Shown: in pieces, positions 63,954 to 64,000 of the stretch
How the letters are laid out: each line of letters opens with the position of its first letter
Position numbering within the stretch: position 1 is the stretch's first letter
Assembly: GCF_024197615.1 (NCBI RefSeq)
Contig: NZ_JAKUKE010000003.1
Coordinates: forward strand, 974,327-1,038,326
Source of the DNA: Desulfuromonas sp. KJ2020
GTDB lineage: Bacteria; Desulfobacterota; Desulfuromonadia; Desulfuromonadales; SZUA-540
DNA: 64,000 nucleotides
Direction of reading: 5' to 3'
Notes under the pieces: model-generated
The model's database searches: none
What the model was told of the DNA's origin: nothing
What the model saw: only the letters and a program-made list of their open reading frames with translations
Position numbers and translations under genes: made by a program

Positions 63954-64000
63954 CCTCTTTCGACTGAACCGTTTGCCTCAAACAGCAAGAGCCCTGCTCA

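Overview
This window looks like a chromosomal segment from a Desulfuromonadota bacterium (Desulfuromonas/Pelobacter/Geobacter relatives). The support is indirect: the gene order pheA-tyrA-aroA-cmk-ispH-rpsA-sppA and queA-tgt-yajC-secD-secF, many two-component and sigma-54-dependent regulators, a c-type-heme-bearing HD-GYP sensor, anaplerotic pyruvate carboxylase, iron genes (fur, feoB, a DtxR-FeoA fusion) and moderate GC. The assignment is inference; no rRNA or other phylogenetic marker was compared. I found no tRNA, rRNA, CRISPR array, transposase, integrase or prophage gene. The window is gene-dense, with only two stretches near 300 bases lacking a gene (17752-18053 and 44705-45023).

Layout. 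1-7691 (minus): a housekeeping operon coupling aromatic amino acid synthesis (pheA, tyrA, aroA) to cmk, ispH, rpsA and sppA (cut by the window edge). 7899-9919 (plus): an aminotransferase and a formate/nitrite-type channel. 9930-17751 (minus): recJ, a TPR protein, secF, secD, yajC, tgt, queA and a DUF2065 protein. 18054-20099: a heme c/GAF/HD-GYP sensor. 20127-22882 (minus): a YgiQ-type radical SAM protein and an HDOD protein. 23061-26334 (minus): an iron operon fur-feoB-Cys-rich protein-DtxR/FeoA, with a Fur-box-like palindrome at its promoter. 26415-30980 (minus): ccdA and a TlpA/ResA thioredoxin, a thioesterase, a broken PDZ remnant, and an NtrC-type regulator with its kinase. 31138-33736 (plus): AEC transporter, glycosyltransferase and a short PrmA-like methyltransferase. 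33860-41153 (plus): two TetR regulators with matching palindromic operators, followed by a complete RND efflux operon and a small membrane protein. 41258-44704 (minus): pyruvate carboxylase. 45024-47182 (minus): slipin and NfeD. 47336-48763: an orphan NtrC-type regulator. 48799-51108 (minus): FetAB-type iron exporter behind a type-4 uracil-DNA glycosylase. 51171-52082: a zinc phospholipase C family protein. 52095-56691 (minus): coaBC, a metallo-hydrolase, a YhaM-like nuclease and an FAD protein, mostly overlapping. 56767-61476 (minus): a receiver-kinase, a ferredoxin, then frr, pyrH, tsf and rpsB. 61682-63953 (plus): lptF and lptG.

How the genes work together. Most of the segment is conserved core metabolism and translation/secretion. 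Accessory or regulatory interest concentrates in the iron operon, the TetR/RND locus, the heme-sensing HD-GYP protein, the PDZ remnant, and the divergent rpsB/lptF promoters. No large, unmistakably new multi-gene system is evident. The strongest candidates for something undescribed are the FeoB/Cys-rich/DtxR-FeoA cassette with its concentric promoter palindrome, and the heme-c HD-GYP sensor. Start codons were chosen from ribosome-binding sites and family lengths, so several genes start inside the longest possible reading frame.
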